64,000 nucleotides of DNA from Paraburkholderia nodosa (lineage in GTDB: Bacteria; Pseudomonadota; Gammaproteobacteria; Burkholderiales; Burkholderiaceae). Positions 52,227-60,338 of this stretch are shown piece after piece. Below the pieces are notes generated by a model. It searched no databases. It was not told where the DNA came from and saw only the letters and a list, made by a program, of their open reading frames with translations. The position numbers and the translations under genes were made by a program. The stretch covers positions 62,001 through 126,000 of the forward strand of contig NZ_MCNV01000020.1 in NCBI RefSeq assembly GCF_001718195.1. The letters are read 5' to 3'. Every line of letters begins with the position of its first letter. Positions within the stretch are counted from its first letter, which is position 1.

Positions 52227-52961
52227 ATGTTAACCCTTCAATCCGATCTTCACGGCAACCATTTGCTGGGCGCCCTCCCGTCGCACGAATGGCAGGCTCT
52301 CGCCCCGCACCTCGAACTCGTTCATCTGCGCACCGAACAGTTGATCTGCGATTCCGGCCAGCGCATTCATCACGTGTACTTTCCGACTACCGCGATCGTC
52401 TCGCTGCTTTCGACGATGGAGGACGGCAGTTCGGTCGAAATCGCGGCAGTCGGCCGCGAAGGCATGACGGGCGTGCCCGTGCTCACGGGCGGCGAAACGA
52501 TGCCGAACCGCGTGCAGGTGCAATGCGCGGGCTTCGCCTATCGCATGAGCGCGCAAGCCCTCAAGCAGCAATTCGCGCGCTCGGACTTCCTGCGCCGCCT
52601 CATGCTGCTCTATATGCACGCGCTGCTCACGCAGGTCGCACAGACCGCTGCGTGCAATCGTCACCACTCGCTCAGCAAGCAGCTGTGCCGCTGGCTGCTG
52701 ATCGAAGTGGACCGCGTGGCGTCCAACGATCTCAGCGTCACGCAGCAGCTCATCGCCGACATGCTCGGCGTGCGCCGCGAAGGCGTTACCGAAGCGGCCG
52801 GCAAGCTGCACGACGAAGGCCTGATCCATCACAGCCGCGGCCATATCCGCGTGCTCGATCGCGAGGGCCTCGAAGCCCGCGCCTGCGAGTGCTACGGGCT
52901 CGTGCGCCGCGAATTCGACCGGCTGCTGCCGCGCCTGCACCAGGCGGAAACAGTCGAATGA
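52227..52961 (+). CDS. Crp/Fnr-family transcriptional regulator
   Basis: A 244-residue regulator. The N-terminal cyclic-nucleotide-like domain contains HHVYFPTTAIVSLLSTMEDG and AAVGREGMTGVPVL. The C-terminal Crp-type HTH has VTQQLIADMLGVRREGVTEAAG. There are no Fnr-type Cys ligands at the N-terminus, so it is not an oxygen sensor of the Fnr kind. GCACGAGGACC precedes ATG 52227. An upstream in-frame extension to 52047 is not favoured. Confidence 0.9.
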   Translation: MLTLQSDLHGNHLLGALPSHEWQALAPHLELVHLRTEQLICDSGQRIHHVYFPTTAIVSLLSTMEDGSSVEIAAVGREGMTGVPVLTGGETMPNRVQVQCAGFAYRMSAQALKQQFARSDFLRRLMLLYMHALLTQVAQTAACNRHHSLSKQLCRWLLIEVDRVASNDLSVTQQLIADMLGVRREGVTEAAGKLHDEGLIHHSRGHIRVLDREGLEARACECYGLVRREFDRLLPRLHQAETVE

Positions 52962-53126
52962 GCGCGTAATCGCGCGCGCGTTTTCGTTGCGCACCGCGAG
53001 TTCATTCGCGTCTCGTCAAGCAAAGTCGAAGGGAACAGCATTGCACAGGATTCCGAATCGATCGCATCTTGCGGTGCCAGCTGAAGAGAACAGGAGCGCG
53101 CCCTCTTCTCTTCAGCCTTGCGCGAT

Positions 53127-53738
53127 TCAATGAGCCGAAGGCACGACCGCCTGTGCAAGCGGCAAGGCGGGCAAATGCTCGCGTTCGCGCACGAACGGGT
53201 CGGTCGGCTCCTGAAGCTTCGATTCCGGGCTCGTGTCGGCACTGCGCAACTGCACGGGTGCGCCGTCATTCTTCGCGACCTTGCGATTGTCGCCGCAAGG
53301 ATGATCGGTCAGCGCGGCAGCCTCGCGGAAGTCGTCTTCCTGACACATGATGTTGAACGCAATGTCCTTGCGGTCCATGCGCCATGCCACAGCCGCATTC
53401 AAGCGCTTGTTGCAGTCCATGTCCTTGATGGTGCCCGCCGCCGTCGCGCCCACGCCCACCACCGACACCGCGGCGGAAATGCTGCCCCAGCAGGTCTCGG
53501 TCACCGAGGCCGTCAAGGCCGGCGCATAGACCGTCGGCGTCGTGCGCACATCGTAGCCGCCGTGATACGTGACGTCCGACGTACCGCCGCTCGGCAATAC
53601 GACGGTATTGGAAACCGTGCTCGTCTGGCTCGACGTGGACGTGGTCCCCGACGTCATCGTCGGCGTGGTTTGCGCCCACGCGGCGCCTGCAAACAGCAAC
53701 ACCCCGGCAACGGCTATTTTTTGTTTCAGCTTGCTCAT
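53127..53738 (-). CDS. Secreted Thr/Ser-rich protein of unknown function
   Basis: A 203-residue precursor. MSKLKQKIAVAGVLLFAGAAWAQ is a signal peptide, followed by a Thr/Ser-rich stretch (about 24-52). A folded-looking part has five Cys (SVTETCWGSISAAVSV, DMDCNKRLNAAVAWRM, FNIMCQEDD). The C-terminus is charged. It follows the low-complexity secreted gene. No family is recognised. Confidence 0.68.
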   Translation of the reverse strand: MSKLKQKIAVAGVLLFAGAAWAQTTPTMTSGTTSTSSQTSTVSNTVVLPSGGTSDVTYHGGYDVRTTPTVYAPALTASVTETCWGSISAAVSVVGVGATAAGTIKDMDCNKRLNAAVAWRMDRKDIAFNIMCQEDDFREAAALTDHPCGDNRKVAKNDGAPVQLRSADTSPESKLQEPTDPFVREREHLPALPLAQAVVPSAH

Positions 53739-53756
53739 TCTTCTCTCCGTGAACGG

Positions 53757-53775
53757 AAAGGGGGCAGCGCCCCCT
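53757..53775 (-). terminator. Short hairpin between the two secreted-protein genes
   Basis: GGGGGC-AGC-GCCCCC is a compact stem 20 bases before the ATG of the downstream gene. Read on minus it ends with TTTCC. It may attenuate expression between the two. Confidence 0.5.
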
Positions 53776-53810
53776 CTCCGACGCGCTAGTGAACGGCTGA
53801 CCCGTTCGGA

Positions 53811-54404
53811 TTACCAGTGCATGCCGCCCGTGAGCGAACCCGAACCGCCCGCTGCGACGATGCCGACGCCGCCATCGGCATTGGCCGTGCCGGTGCCGTT
53901 CGCGCTCGCGTTCGACGTGAAGCCCGAGCCGCCGTAGCTGCCGCTCGAACCGTTGAACGACGTGTTGATCACCGACGAATTGAAGTTCTGCGAACCCGAC
54001 TGCGTGGCGCTCGTGAAGCCGAGCGTCGACGAATTCTGGTTCGTGGTCGTCGTGCCGGTCTGGCCGACGTTGCCGTTAGCCGTCTGGCCGTAAGTCTGCG
54101 AGTTGCCGTTTTGCGTCGTGTAGCTCGAACCGAACGTGAGGCTCGCGTTCGAGAACGACTGGTTGCCTTGCGACACCGTAGCGTCGATATGGCCCGGCAC
54201 CGTCAGCGCCGACGTGAAACTGCCGTTGACCGACGAGGTCGAGTTCGACGTGAGTGCCGTAGCGCCAAAGCCGACGCCCGCTGCGCCCACCGCCGACGTG
54301 GTGGAGGACGACGGCGCGCCCATACCGCCGGCACCGCCTGCGAATGCGGCAGCCGAAGCGAAAGAGAGCATGGCGGCGAGCGAAATGGCCTGAATCTTCT
54401 TCAT
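53811..54404 (-). CDS. Secreted Gly/Ser/Thr/Asn-rich low-complexity protein
   Basis: A 197-residue precursor from ATG 54404. MKKIQAISLAAMLSFASAAAFA is a clear signal. The rest is almost free of charged residues and Cys, dominated by G, S, T, N, A and Q with motifs such as SNASLTFGSSYTTQNGN and GQTANGNVGQTG. Such composition is found in surface fibre or amyloid-type proteins, but no curlin repeat is clear. Function unknown; an extracellular matrix role is only a guess. Confidence 0.7.
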   Translation of the reverse strand: MKKIQAISLAAMLSFASAAAFAGGAGGMGAPSSSTTSAVGAAGVGFGATALTSNSTSSVNGSFTSALTVPGHIDATVSQGNQSFSNASLTFGSSYTTQNGNSQTYGQTANGNVGQTGTTTTNQNSSTLGFTSATQSGSQNFNSSVINTSFNGSSGSYGGSGFTSNASANGTGTANADGGVGIVAAGGSGSLTGGMHW

Positions 54405-55214
54405 GATTGTGGTCTTCCTGATAAAACAGGGGAACGTTGGATGAATGCGCGCACACTCCCCCTGATAGTGCGGGCGCATTTAACACGACTTCAATTGCAA
54501 TGCCGATAAAATCACTGCATTTACTACGCGCGAATATCCCCGCGGACCAGCCCGATATAGGAAGACCGTTTAATGGAGTTACCAGATTAGATTCGCGCGC
54601 AGAACGCCACCAAGCTTTACGCATTCGCGCAAATCAGGCGATCATGCAGAATTGAAAATCCGGAGAGCAAAAAGGAATACCCCGTAAAACCCTGTGCCTT
54701 TTTTTCGGACCCGCATTGAATAGTAGTCCGACACAAATCGTTCAACACCCGCTGTTGTCATTATTTCCCCGTGCGCCACGCAGCGTACGCCAGCAACTTT
54801 CGCGCACCGCCTGACCGAAACCCATGGGCCGCCGCGCATTTTCGCGCGCCGCCCTTCCCCTGTCCGGTCGCTTCGACGTCTCTTTTAGCGAATTGTTTGC
54901 ATAACGCCGCCGGACGGTGAATTTATATCTCAGACAGTCAGATTATTGCTACGTCATTCGCATTTTTGTGTGCGGTTCTCAACGTAGCGAATTGCGAACG
55001 CCTTGAATTCTGAGATTCCCTTTCAAAAATAATTGAAGGGCAAATTGAAGTCTCAGATAGATGCGCGGACAACCAGATCCGGAAAATCGCGTTCTTTTAA
55101 TGATTAATCGCGACGTTCGGTTCGGCAGGCCACGCAGGCCTGCCGGAATAAAGAGCGGCAGCGCACAGGCAATCAGGCGCAAGCCTGTTGCACGCGCCGC
55201 TCGCGCGAGGCCGC
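54405..55214. other. 810-base intergenic region, partly AT-rich
   Basis: No gene is supported. The right part (about 54890-55090) is AT-rich and carries TCTCAGACAG (near 54931), TTCTGAGA (near 55007) and TCTCAGATAG (near 55051) plus an imperfect hairpin CCCTTTCAA/TTGAAGGG (near 55018-55042). It may hold regulator sites or a small RNA. Promoter elements of the secreted gene lie at the left. Confidence 0.45.
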
Positions 55215-55910
55215 TCAGGCCTTGCGGTAATCGATGCGCTCGACGCCGGATTCGCCGCCGAGCAGGCAGAAGTCCGCGCCGCGTGCGGCGAACAGACCCA
55301 CCGTCACGACGCCCGGCCATGCGTTGACATGCGCCTCGAGCGTGCGCGGGTCGCTGATGCGCAGGCCCTTCACGTCGAGAATCTCGTTGCCGTTGTCGGT
55401 GATAAAGGGCGAGCCGTCCTTTTGCACGCGCAGCACCGGCACGCCGCCGAGCGCCGTCACGCGGCGGCCAATGGCCGTGCGCGCCATCGGCACGACTTCG
55501 ATGGGCAGCGGGAACTGGCCGAGCACGTCGACGCGCTTGCTCGCATCGGCGATGCAGACGAACACGTCCGACACCGAAGCCACGATCTTCTCGCGCGTGA
55601 GCGCGCCGCCGCCGCCCTTGATCATGGCGCCGGCGCCGTCGATTTCATCGGCGCCGTCCACGTATACGGGCAGCGATTCGATCTCGTTGAGGTCGAAAAT
55701 CTTGAAGCCGTGTGCTTCGAGGCGCGCGGTGGTCGCGACCGAGCTCGACACGGCGCCGCGGTAGCGGCCCTTGCTCGCCGCCAGCGCGTCGATGAAGCAG
55801 TTCGCAGTGGAGCCCGTGCCGACGCCGATTACGACGCCTTCCGGCACGTTCGCGTTGACATAGTCGGCGGCGGCCTGGCCGACCAGTTGCTTGAGTTCGT
55901 CTTGAGTCAT
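55215..55910 (-). CDS. rpiA: Ribose-5-phosphate isomerase A
   Basis: RpiA interconverts ribose-5-P and ribulose-5-P in the pentose-phosphate pathway. It has 231 residues from ATG 55910 (MTQDELKQLVGQAAADYV). The phosphate loop GVGTGSTANCFIDAL, the active-site Asp/Glu region YVDGADEIDGAGAMIKGGGGAL and catalytic TREKI are all present. Confidence 0.96.
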   Translation of the reverse strand: MTQDELKQLVGQAAADYVNANVPEGVVIGVGTGSTANCFIDALAASKGRYRGAVSSSVATTARLEAHGFKIFDLNEIESLPVYVDGADEIDGAGAMIKGGGGALTREKIVASVSDVFVCIADASKRVDVLGQFPLPIEVVPMARTAIGRRVTALGGVPVLRVQKDGSPFITDNGNEILDVKGLRISDPRTLEAHVNAWPGVVTVGLFAARGADFCLLGGESGVERIDYRKA

Positions 55911-56022
55911 GGGAGTACAGCCCGAGGAGGAGAAAAACGCGGAATCCGCATAGTTTACCGGAGATGCGGGCACGGGCTGCCCGCATCTCGCAGGATCGCG
56001 AAACGGCTGACCCTGCCGGCGG

Positions 56023-56766
56023 TCAGCGCGCGGCCGAGCGTTGGCGCACCGCTTCGAACAGGCAGACGCCCGAAGCGACGGAAACATTCAGGCTCTCGAC
56101 CGTGCCCGCCATCGGAATCTGCATGACTTCGTCGCAGGTTTCGCGCGTGAGGCGGCGCATGCCCTCGCCTTCGGCGCCCAGCACGAGCGCGACCGGACCG
56201 TCGAGCTTCGTCTGGTAGAGGCTCGCGCTCGCGTCGTCGGCGGTGCCGACCACCCACACGCCCGCGTCCTTGAGCTCGCGCAGCGCACGCGCGAGGTTCG
56301 TCACGGTGATATAGGGCACGGTGTCCGCCGCGCCGCTCGCCACCTTCGCGGCCGTGGCGTTCAGACCGACGGCGCGGTCGCGCGGGGCGATCACCGCGTG
56401 CGCGCCGGCCGCGTCGGCTACACGCAGGCACGCGCCGAGATTGTGCGGATCGGTCACGCCGTCGAGCACGAGCAAGAGCGGCGAGCCCTGGATGCCGTCG
56501 AGCAGCTCCGCGAGATTCTGCGCGAGCGCCAGATCGTGCACGCGGGCCACCACGCCCTGGTGGCGCTCCGTGTGCGCGAGACCCCAGAGGCGCGTTTCGT
56601 CGGCCGCGATCACGCGCGCGCCGGCTTCCTTCGCGGTGTGCAGGAAGTCCTGCATGCGGCGGTCGCGGCGCGTCGGATCGTAGTAGACATCCTCGACCGT
56701 GGACGCGTCGTGCCGCAAGCGTGCGGTCACCGCATGAAACCCGTAAAGAACCTTGAGACGTGACAT
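56023..56766 (-). CDS. rlmB: 23S rRNA (guanosine(2251)-2'-O)-methyltransferase
   Basis: RlmB methylates G2251 of 23S rRNA with SAM. It has 247 residues. The N-terminal substrate domain (MSRLKVLYGFHAVTARLRH) is followed by the SPOUT knot with LLVLDGVTDPHNLGACLRVA, ALVLGAEGEGMRRL and IPMAGTVESLNVSVASG. It lies 220 bases downstream of rnr, the same order as E. coli rnr-rlmB. Confidence 0.97.
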   Translation of the reverse strand: MSRLKVLYGFHAVTARLRHDASTVEDVYYDPTRRDRRMQDFLHTAKEAGARVIAADETRLWGLAHTERHQGVVARVHDLALAQNLAELLDGIQGSPLLLVLDGVTDPHNLGACLRVADAAGAHAVIAPRDRAVGLNATAAKVASGAADTVPYITVTNLARALRELKDAGVWVVGTADDASASLYQTKLDGPVALVLGAEGEGMRRLTRETCDEVMQIPMAGTVESLNVSVASGVCLFEAVRQRSAAR

Positions 56767-56986
56767 GACTGATACAACCCCTGATGAACGTTTCGCGGCG
56801 CAGACACAGCGCCGCCAGCAACGATAGTCAGCCGGCCGCATCGTGCGGTCCGGCGTATGCAAGCCGCGCGCCCATGCGGCAAAACCCGGCGCGGCAAGCA
56901 AGTGAAAAAACCGGGCACGCGCACGGCGGCGCGGCCCGGATAGGTACTGGCTGCGGAGCGCGTTTGACGCTCCGCATGCATGGCGC

Positions 56987-59449
56987 TCAGCGCTTCTTGC
57001 GCGGCGCCTGCTTCTTGGGCGCCGGCTTCACGGCCGAGCGCTTCTTCGCGGTCTTGGCGGCGCCGCGTGCCGCGCGCGCCTCCTTCACCGCGACGCTCGG
57101 CGCCGGCGCAGCCTTCTTCTGGCGCGCCATGTCGCCGCCCGGCAGCGCGCGCACGCGCGGTCCACCTTCCATGGTGCTCTTGTCGACCGGCATCGGCCGG
57201 TTGCCGCCCGGCTTCACGGGCGTATCGCGCACGAGGCGGAAGTCGATCTTGCGTGCGTCGAGATCCACGCGGCTCACCTGCACGCGCACGCGGTCCGACA
57301 GACGATAGCGAATGCCCGTGCGCTCGCCACGCAGTTCGTTCTTGATCTCGTCGTACTGGAAGTAGTCCGAGCCCAGTTCCGTCACGTGCACCAGACCTTC
57401 GATGAAGAGCGCGTCGAGCTGCACGAAAATGCCGAACGACGTCACGCCGCTCACCATCCCGCCGTACTCTTCGCCGAGCTTGTCGCGCATGAAGTAGCAC
57501 TTGAGCCAGGCTTCGACATCGCGCGAGGCTTCGTCGGCGCGGCGCTCGTTCGCCGAGCAGTGCAGGCCCAGTTCTTCCCAGATCGCCGTGTTGGCGCCGC
57601 GGGCGCGCTTGCCGCGCTTCTCCTCGTCCTCGGCCTGCAGCGCGCGGGCGCGCGGCGAGAGCGCGGTATTGAGCTCGACGCCCTCGGGCGCCTGCGGCTG
57701 GTACTTCTTGCCCTGCAGGATCGCGTAGATCGCGCGGTGCGTGAGCAGGTCGGGATAGCGGCGAATCGGGCTCGTGAAGTGCGCGTAAGCCTCGTATGCA
57801 AGACCGAAGTGACCGATATTGTCCGGACTGTACACGGCCTGCTGCATCGAGCGCAGCAGCATGGTCTGCAGCATCTGCGCGTCGGGGCGGTCGCGGATGT
57901 GCGCCATCAGCGCGGCGTAGTCGCTCGCGTGCGGCGTGTCGCCGCCGCCGAGCGAAAGGCCCATGCCACGCAGGAAGGTGCGCAGGTTTTCGAGCTTTTC
58001 GGCGGTCGGCCCCGCGTGCACGCGGTACAGGCCCGGGTGCTTGTGGCGCTTCATGAAGTCCGCCGCGCACACGTTGGCCGCGAGCATGCACTCTTCGATC
58101 AGCTTGTGCGCATCGTTGCGCTGGCGCGGCACGATCTGCTCGATCTTGCCTTGCGCATTGCAGACGATGTACGTCTCGGTCGTATCGAAATCGATCGCGC
58201 CGCGCTTCTGGCGCGCGGCGAAGAGCGACTTGTACACGCCATAGAGATTCTGCAGTTGCGGCAGCAGCGCCGCGCGGCGCGTGGCCTCGGGGCCTTTGGT
58301 GTTGGTCAGCACCGCCGCGACTTCGGTATACGTGAGCCGCGCCGCCGAGTGCATGACGCCCGGATAGAACTGGTAGGCCTTGATCTCGCCGCGCGCGGTG
58401 ATCACCATGTCGCACACGAGCACACAGCGGTCGACGTGCGGATTGAGCGAACAGAGCCCGTTCGAGAGCTTCTCGGGCAGCATAGGAATCACGCGGCGCG
58501 GGAAATACACCGACGTGCTGCGCTCGATCGCGTCCACATCGAGACCGCCGCCCGGCAGCACGTAATGCGAGACATCGGCGATGGCGACGATCAGGCGGAA
58601 GCCCTCGCCCTTGCCCACCTGCATCGGCTCGCAATACACGGCGTCGTCGAAGTCGCGCGCATCTTCGCCGTCGATGGTGACGAGCGGCACGTCGCGCAAG
58701 TCCACGCGATAACGAATGTCGGTGGGACGCACGGCGTCGGGCAGCTTCGCGGCTTCGTCGAGCGCGCTCTTGCTGAACTCGTGCGGCACGCCGTACTTGC
58801 GCACGGCGATCTCGATCTCCATGCCCGGATCGTCGATGTCGCCAAGCACTTCCATCACGCGGCCGAGCGGCTGCGAGTGGCGACTGGGGAAATCGGTGAG
58901 CTCGACGACAACGACCTGGCCGACCTTGGCCTTCTTGGGATTCTGCGTGACGAGGATATCGTGGCCGATGCGCTTGTCTTCCGGCGCGACGATCAGCGCG
59001 CCGTTCTCGTTGAGCAGGCGCCCGATGACACTGCGGTTCGCACGGTCGGTGACTTCGACGATATGCCCTTCCGGCCGCCCGCGCCGGTCATAGCCGACGA
59101 TGCGCGCGAGCACGCGGTCGTTGTGCATGACCTTCTGCATTTCGCCTTGCGGCAGGAACAGATCGTCCTGCCCGTCGTCGCGCACGAGGAAGCCGTAGCC
59201 GTCGCGATGCCCCTGCACGCGACCGGCGACGAAATTCGAAGGATGGGCGAGCTGGTAGTGGCCGCGCGAGTCGAGCCGGATCTGCCCGTCGCGCTCCATG
59301 GCGGCGAGCCGCCTGAAGAACCCTTCACGCTCCTGGCGCTTAATGGAGAGCGCCTCGGCGATATCGTTCGCGGTGCACGGCGAGTCGCTGGTCCGCAGCA
59401 CGCCGAGAATCTCTTCGCGGCTGGGAATCGGATACGGATATTTGCTCAA
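56987..59449 (-). CDS. rnr: Ribonuclease R
   Basis: RNase R is a processive 3'-5' exoribonuclease that unwinds structured RNA. It has 820 residues from TTG 59449 (MSKYPYPIPSREEIL); no good ATG exists. The order is a winged-helix, two cold-shock domains (about 75-220), the RNB catalytic domain with DGEDARDFDDAVYCEP, an S1 domain (about 650-740), and a long Lys/Arg/Ala-rich tail (about 755-820). The basic tail is typical of the family. Confidence 0.96.
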   Translation of the reverse strand: MSKYPYPIPSREEILGVLRTSDSPCTANDIAEALSIKRQEREGFFRRLAAMERDGQIRLDSRGHYQLAHPSNFVAGRVQGHRDGYGFLVRDDGQDDLFLPQGEMQKVMHNDRVLARIVGYDRRGRPEGHIVEVTDRANRSVIGRLLNENGALIVAPEDKRIGHDILVTQNPKKAKVGQVVVVELTDFPSRHSQPLGRVMEVLGDIDDPGMEIEIAVRKYGVPHEFSKSALDEAAKLPDAVRPTDIRYRVDLRDVPLVTIDGEDARDFDDAVYCEPMQVGKGEGFRLIVAIADVSHYVLPGGGLDVDAIERSTSVYFPRRVIPMLPEKLSNGLCSLNPHVDRCVLVCDMVITARGEIKAYQFYPGVMHSAARLTYTEVAAVLTNTKGPEATRRAALLPQLQNLYGVYKSLFAARQKRGAIDFDTTETYIVCNAQGKIEQIVPRQRNDAHKLIEECMLAANVCAADFMKRHKHPGLYRVHAGPTAEKLENLRTFLRGMGLSLGGGDTPHASDYAALMAHIRDRPDAQMLQTMLLRSMQQAVYSPDNIGHFGLAYEAYAHFTSPIRRYPDLLTHRAIYAILQGKKYQPQAPEGVELNTALSPRARALQAEDEEKRGKRARGANTAIWEELGLHCSANERRADEASRDVEAWLKCYFMRDKLGEEYGGMVSGVTSFGIFVQLDALFIEGLVHVTELGSDYFQYDEIKNELRGERTGIRYRLSDRVRVQVSRVDLDARKIDFRLVRDTPVKPGGNRPMPVDKSTMEGGPRVRALPGGDMARQKKAAPAPSVAVKEARAARGAAKTAKKRSAVKPAPKKQAPRKKR

Positions 59450-59771
59450 GGGCTTATCGATGGTTGTTCTCGTTGCGTGGACGTCGGATTTCGCGCGGCC
59501 CGAATGTGAGATACATGCGGGCGGCGCCCGGTCTTCGAGTGCTGCAATCTGCCGGCCCGTACGTGGATTGCCTGACCGCTCGCGCTGCGTGCGCCACGCT
59601 GCACGCAGCACCAGAATCACGGACTTTGGCCGGCGGAACTTCTGCGAGGCATTCTAACACCCGCATCGCACCCTACGAGCCGTGGGAGCGGCCTTGCGGC
59701 GCGACGAGACGGCCACTCCACGCGGTCTGCAACGCCTGGACAGCCGCGCTTTATCGCCTTCCACAAAACGC
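59450..59771. other. Upstream region of rnr and the tRNA-Leu promoter
   Basis: 322 bases with no gene. A stop-free frame on minus continues from rnr to 59620 but lacks site and family sequence. The rnr promoter must lie here. Confidence 0.4.
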
Positions 59772-59799
59772 TTGACAGCCATTCCGATCCCGCTATAAT
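59772..59799 (+). promoter_or_regulatory. Promoter of first tRNA-Leu
   Basis: TTGACA (59772-59777) and TATAAT (59794-59799), both perfect, are 16 bases apart. Confidence 0.9.
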
Positions 59800-59843
59800 T
59801 TTGGTCTTTGCTGCACAACACGTTGAACAGCAAACGACACCTT

Positions 59844-59930
59844 GCCCAGGTGGCGGAATTGGTAGACGCACCAGGTTCAGGTCCTGGCGGTGGCAACACT
59901 GTGGAGGTTCGAGTCCTCTCTTGGGCACCA
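59844..59930 (+). tRNA. tRNA-Leu(CAG), copy 1
   Basis: 87 bases with encoded CCA, a long variable arm (GGTGGCAACACTG region) and anticodon loop TTCAGGT. The acceptor stem has one G-U pair because the 3' strand is CTTGGGC. It is otherwise identical to copy 2. Confidence 0.97.
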
Positions 59931-59935
59931 GATTC

Positions 59936-59964
59936 AAAAGGCCGGCTTCATGCCGGCCTTTTTC
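59936..59964 (+). terminator. Terminator after tRNA-Leu copy 1
   Basis: AAGGCCGGC and GCCGGCCTT pair around TTCAT and are followed by TTTC. Confidence 0.9.
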
Positions 59965-60056
59965 ATTTCCGGCGGCAGCAGCGAGTACAACTGCCCTGCT
60001 ATCGCGTAAAACGCAGCAGCCGCGTTCCCGGGATGAAGATTTTTTGAAAAGATTTA

Positions 60057-60085
60057 TTGACAGGCACGCGAAATCGCGTCACAAT
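60057..60085 (+). promoter_or_regulatory. Promoter of second tRNA-Leu
   Basis: TTGACA (60057-60062) and CACAAT (60080-60085) are 17 bases apart. It is independent of copy 1. Confidence 0.8.
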
Positions 60086-60106
60086 CTTTTTCTAGCTTGA
60101 AGACGT

Positions 60107-60193
60107 GCCCAGGTGGCGGAATTGGTAGACGCACCAGGTTCAGGTCCTGGCGGTGGCAACACTGTGGAGGTTCGAGTCCTCTCCTGGGCACCA
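60107..60193 (+). tRNA. tRNA-Leu(CAG), copy 2
   Basis: 87 bases, differing from copy 1 by one base in the acceptor stem (CCTGGGC), giving full pairing. The anticodon is CAG. It has its own promoter and terminator. Confidence 0.97.
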
Positions 60194-60227
60194 ACGGTTG
60201 TTCCGGCGAAAGCCGAAGTAGGTCGAG

Positions 60228-60262
60228 AAACCCCGTAAGATCAACGTCTTACGGGGTTTTTT
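60228..60262 (+). terminator. Terminator after tRNA-Leu copy 2
   Basis: AAACCCCGTAAGA and TCTTACGGGGTTT pair for 13 bp, followed by TTT. Confidence 0.92.
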
Positions 60263-60338
60263 GTTTCCGCGGACGGCCCCCATGTTCCCCTGGCATCGAC
60301 GATTCTTGCGTATACGCGGAAACGAGGCCAGCGTATGC

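Noticed and set aside
57386..59509. 707-residue frame opposite rnr
   Set aside because: Antisense shadow with no domain content.
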